The notes under the pieces are model-generated. The model made no database searches. It had not been told where the DNA came from and saw only the letters and a program-made list of their open reading frames with translations. Below are positions 6,253-8,080 of a stretch of 8,080 nt of DNA, one piece after another (within the stretch, counting starts at the first letter, position 1; each line of letters begins with the position of its first letter). The position numbers were made by a program, and so were the translations under genes. This stretch comes from an uncultured Ignavibacteriota bacterium (GTDB taxonomy: Bacteria > Bacteroidota > Ignavibacteria > Tepidaquicellales > Tepidaquicellaceae), in contig CALGOI010000058.1 in NCBI GenBank assembly GCA_937959065.1, forward strand, positions 1 through 8,080. Reading direction: 5' to 3'.

Positions 6253-8080
6253 CTATTTAATTAATACCATTCGTTTTGTTTCAACAAAGGTGTTAGCATT
6301 AATTCTGTAGAAATAAATTCCGCTTGGGAGTGATGATGCATCAAACGAATAATTGTATTTACCCGGTTGAAGTTGAGCATTAACAAGCTGCTTTACTTCC
6401 TGTCCAACGGAATTATAAATTGTTAGTGACACATCTGATGCCTCCGGAATATCAAAAGCAATTGTTGTAATTGGGTTGAATGGGTTCGGGAAGTTCTGGT
6501 TTAAAGCGAATACCTGTGGTATTATACTTGTATTAATATTCAATCCGGTTACCAGCATTGTTTGAAAATTCCACACTGCTGAATATGGTCCTTGCCCTGC
6601 TTCATTAGAAGCAGTGACTCTCCAATAATATCGTGTAAACGAATTTAATACACCCGGTGGAATTGTGAAATTTGATTCTGTTAGTCCTGAAGAATCAAGC
6701 TTAGTAAAGTTAAAAGTTGAATCACTCGATATTTGTATTCTGAAAGACTCTGCTGATGCAATGTCTAGCCAGTCCATATCAAAAGTAAGATTTAATCCCA
6801 CGGTACCGCTCGGAGGTGATACGAGTACCGGCGCGGAGGGAAGTTGTATTGCTGTCCTGAAGGTCCATTTCTGAGACCATTCTCCACTTTCACACAAACT
6901 TTTTCCTCTTGCTCTCCAATAATACCAGGTATAATTATCCAATCTTCCAGCCGGTATCGTATATTCCGAAATACTTAGTGTATCAACACTTACTACAAGA
7001 TTTGAGAAAGTTGAATCCGTTGCGACTTCAAGTTCATATTCAATTGCATTTGTTGCATCTGCCCAGTCGAGTGTTGGTGTCAATGGAACATTTACAACAT
7101 TGTTAGCAGGAACGGATAAGCCGGTCGTTCCCGGTGAAGGTACTACTGTTGTAAAGTTTCTTGTGCCTGACCACCCTCCTGATCCAACTTCGTTAGTTGC
7201 CATAACCCTCCAATAATATTTAGTATTTAAGTCTAATGTACCTGAAGGGATATCATAGTGAGTATTTGTAATATTATTGAGGTCAATAAGTGTTGTGCTG
7301 AAATTTGAATTCAAAGAAAGCTGTACCCTGTAGAATGCTATCGGATCCGGCACTGCATTCCAGTCCAGTCTTACAGTTAAAGATTGACATGTGGAATTAT
7401 TACCCTGAGCTGTTTGCCCCGGCTGCTGAGGAAGCAGCCAGCCTCCGGTTGTTGTTCTTCTTATTGTACCAAAATCACCAACCGCTACCCCGTGAGTGAT
7501 AGTAGTAAAATGAACACTTCTTAACCAGTCTGTTGTGTTGCTAACCTGTGTTTTGAAATTTGCCCCGTTGTCAGATGACCTTCTTATAGTTCCGTTATCA
7601 CCTACTATTGTTCCGGTATTCATATCAACAAAATGCATTCCGCTTAACCATCGGCTTGTTCCGCTGGACTGACTTGACCATGATGAGCCTCCATTGGTGG
7701 ATTTTCTCATTGCACCGAGTTCGCCGGCTGATAACCCTTTATCATTATTTACAAGGAACACTGCAAACAGATCACTGCTCGTCCCGCTAGTTACATTAGC
7801 CCATGTGGAACCGCCGTTTGTAGTTCTCAAAGTCATTCCTGATAATCCAACAATTAACCCGGTACTTGCGTTTTTGAATCCCATTCCCATTAGGTTGATA
7901 TTTGTACCGCTGGATATCTGTGTCCAGTTATTACCTCCATTAGTTGTCCTCATGATGATTCCATACCATCCGGAAATAAGTCCCGTACTTGAATTCGAAA
8001 AGTATATGCCATTCAATACCGATGCATTGATTCCGGTATTAACCGTACTCCAGTTATTTCCTCCATTAAGAGTTTTTAAA
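6253..8080 (-). CDS. Secreted multidomain protein: Ycf48/BNR-like propeller repeats, three FN3-like domains, T9SS sorting tail (5' end outside window)
   Basis: The frame is open to the right edge and ends at TAG 6255-6253, giving 608 visible residues; the TTG at 8016 is internal, because repeat sequence continues upstream. Visible residues 1-214 are about five repeats of 41-42 residues, each with a TTNGGxxW-like turn, an SGT step and a VGxxGTI-like end; this resembles Ycf48/sialidase (BNR) propeller blades. The last unit stops at RRTTTGGW. Three fibronectin-III-like domains follow (about 216-312, 313-411, 412-508), each with a YYWR strand. After a short linker, residues 525-608 form a type A T9SS sorting domain (NQNFPNPFNP, then SGIYFYRI, ending MVLIK), which directs export through the outer membrane and is normally removed or used for anchoring. 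The protein is thus expected at the cell surface or outside, probably in binding or adhesion; no enzymatic residues can be named. A terminator follows it, so it is transcribed separately from the bshB1 operon. Confidence 0.88.
   Translation of the reverse strand, partial: LKTLNGGNNWSTVNTGINASVLNGIYFSNSSTGLISGWYGIIMRTTNGGNNWTQISSGTNINLMGMGFKNASTGLIVGLSGMTLRTTNGGSTWANVTSGTSSDLFAVFLVNNDKGLSAGELGAMRKSTNGGSSWSSQSSGTSRWLSGMHFVDMNTGTIVGDNGTIRRSSDNGANFKTQVSNTTDWLRSVHFTTITHGVAVGDFGTIRRTTTGGWLLPQQPGQTAQGNNSTCQSLTVRLDWNAVPDPIAFYRVQLSLNSNFSTTLIDLNNITNTHYDIPSGTLDLNTKYYWRVMATNEVGSGGWSGTRNFTTVVPSPGTTGLSVPANNVVNVPLTPTLDWADATNAIEYELEVATDSTFSNLVVSVDTLSISEYTIPAGRLDNYTWYYWRARGKSLCESGEWSQKWTFRTAIQLPSAPVLVSPPSGTVGLNLTFDMDWLDIASAESFRIQISSDSTFNFTKLDSSGLTESNFTIPPGVLNSFTRYYWRVTASNEAGQGPYSAVWNFQTMLVTGLNINTSIIPQVFALNQNFPNPFNPITTIAFDIPEASDVSLTIYNSVGQEVKQLVNAQLQPGKYNYSFDASSLPSGIYFYRINANTFVETKRMVLIK

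Noticed and set aside
7420..8080. Possible CRISPR-like or tandem DNA repeat
   Set aside because: The roughly 123-base periodicity comes from protein repeats in a coding frame; the DNA copies are diverged and there is no repeat-spacer structure.

Overview
The window most likely comes from a bacterium of the Bacteroidota/Chlorobi side of the FCB group, probably Ignavibacteria-like. The best evidence is the C-terminal type IX secretion (T9SS) sorting domain of the rightmost gene, with its NQNFPNPFNP opening and MVLIK ending, which is typical of Ignavibacteria and relatives. Also consistent are a BshB1-type bacillithiol enzyme, many lipoproteins, moderately AT-rich DNA and mostly weak Shine-Dalgarno sites. 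This placement is inference from protein style, not from a marker phylogeny.

Layout. Bases 1-1832 are read rightward: the C-terminal part of a DivIVA-like coiled-coil protein (cut by the left edge), a 160-base gap, then an exported L,D-transpeptidase-like protein with a clear SHGCVR catalytic motif. Both suggest cell-envelope or division functions. From 1835 to the right edge everything is read leftward. A compact seven-gene run, probably one operon (6060 down to 1835), contains in order bshB1, a DEDDy 3'-5' exonuclease, ybaB, recR, a class I SAM methyltransferase and two small lipoproteins. Gaps are 17 bases or less and several junctions overlap. Three of the seven genes (bshB1 and both lipoproteins) must start at TTG. 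Upstream lies a 192-base intergenic region with a clear intrinsic terminator, then the 3' part of a large secreted protein: about 41-residue Ycf48/BNR-like propeller repeats, three fibronectin-III-like domains and a T9SS sorting tail, cut by the right edge.

How the genes may work together. YbaB and RecR are a widely conserved pair linked to recombinational repair, and the DEDDy exonuclease just upstream fits a DNA-maintenance role. BshB1 makes the glucosamine-malate intermediate of bacillithiol. The methyltransferase in the same operon is a candidate for modifying that thiol, since N-methyl-bacillithiol is known from Chlorobi, but this is only a hypothesis. The two lipoproteins look like diverged tandem relatives with an NTF2-like fold.

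I do not see CRISPR arrays, RNA genes, insertion sequences or phage genes. No clearly new system is evident. The most interesting points are the bshB1/methyltransferase linkage, the tandem lipoproteins with TTG starts, and the exonuclease joined to ybaB-recR.
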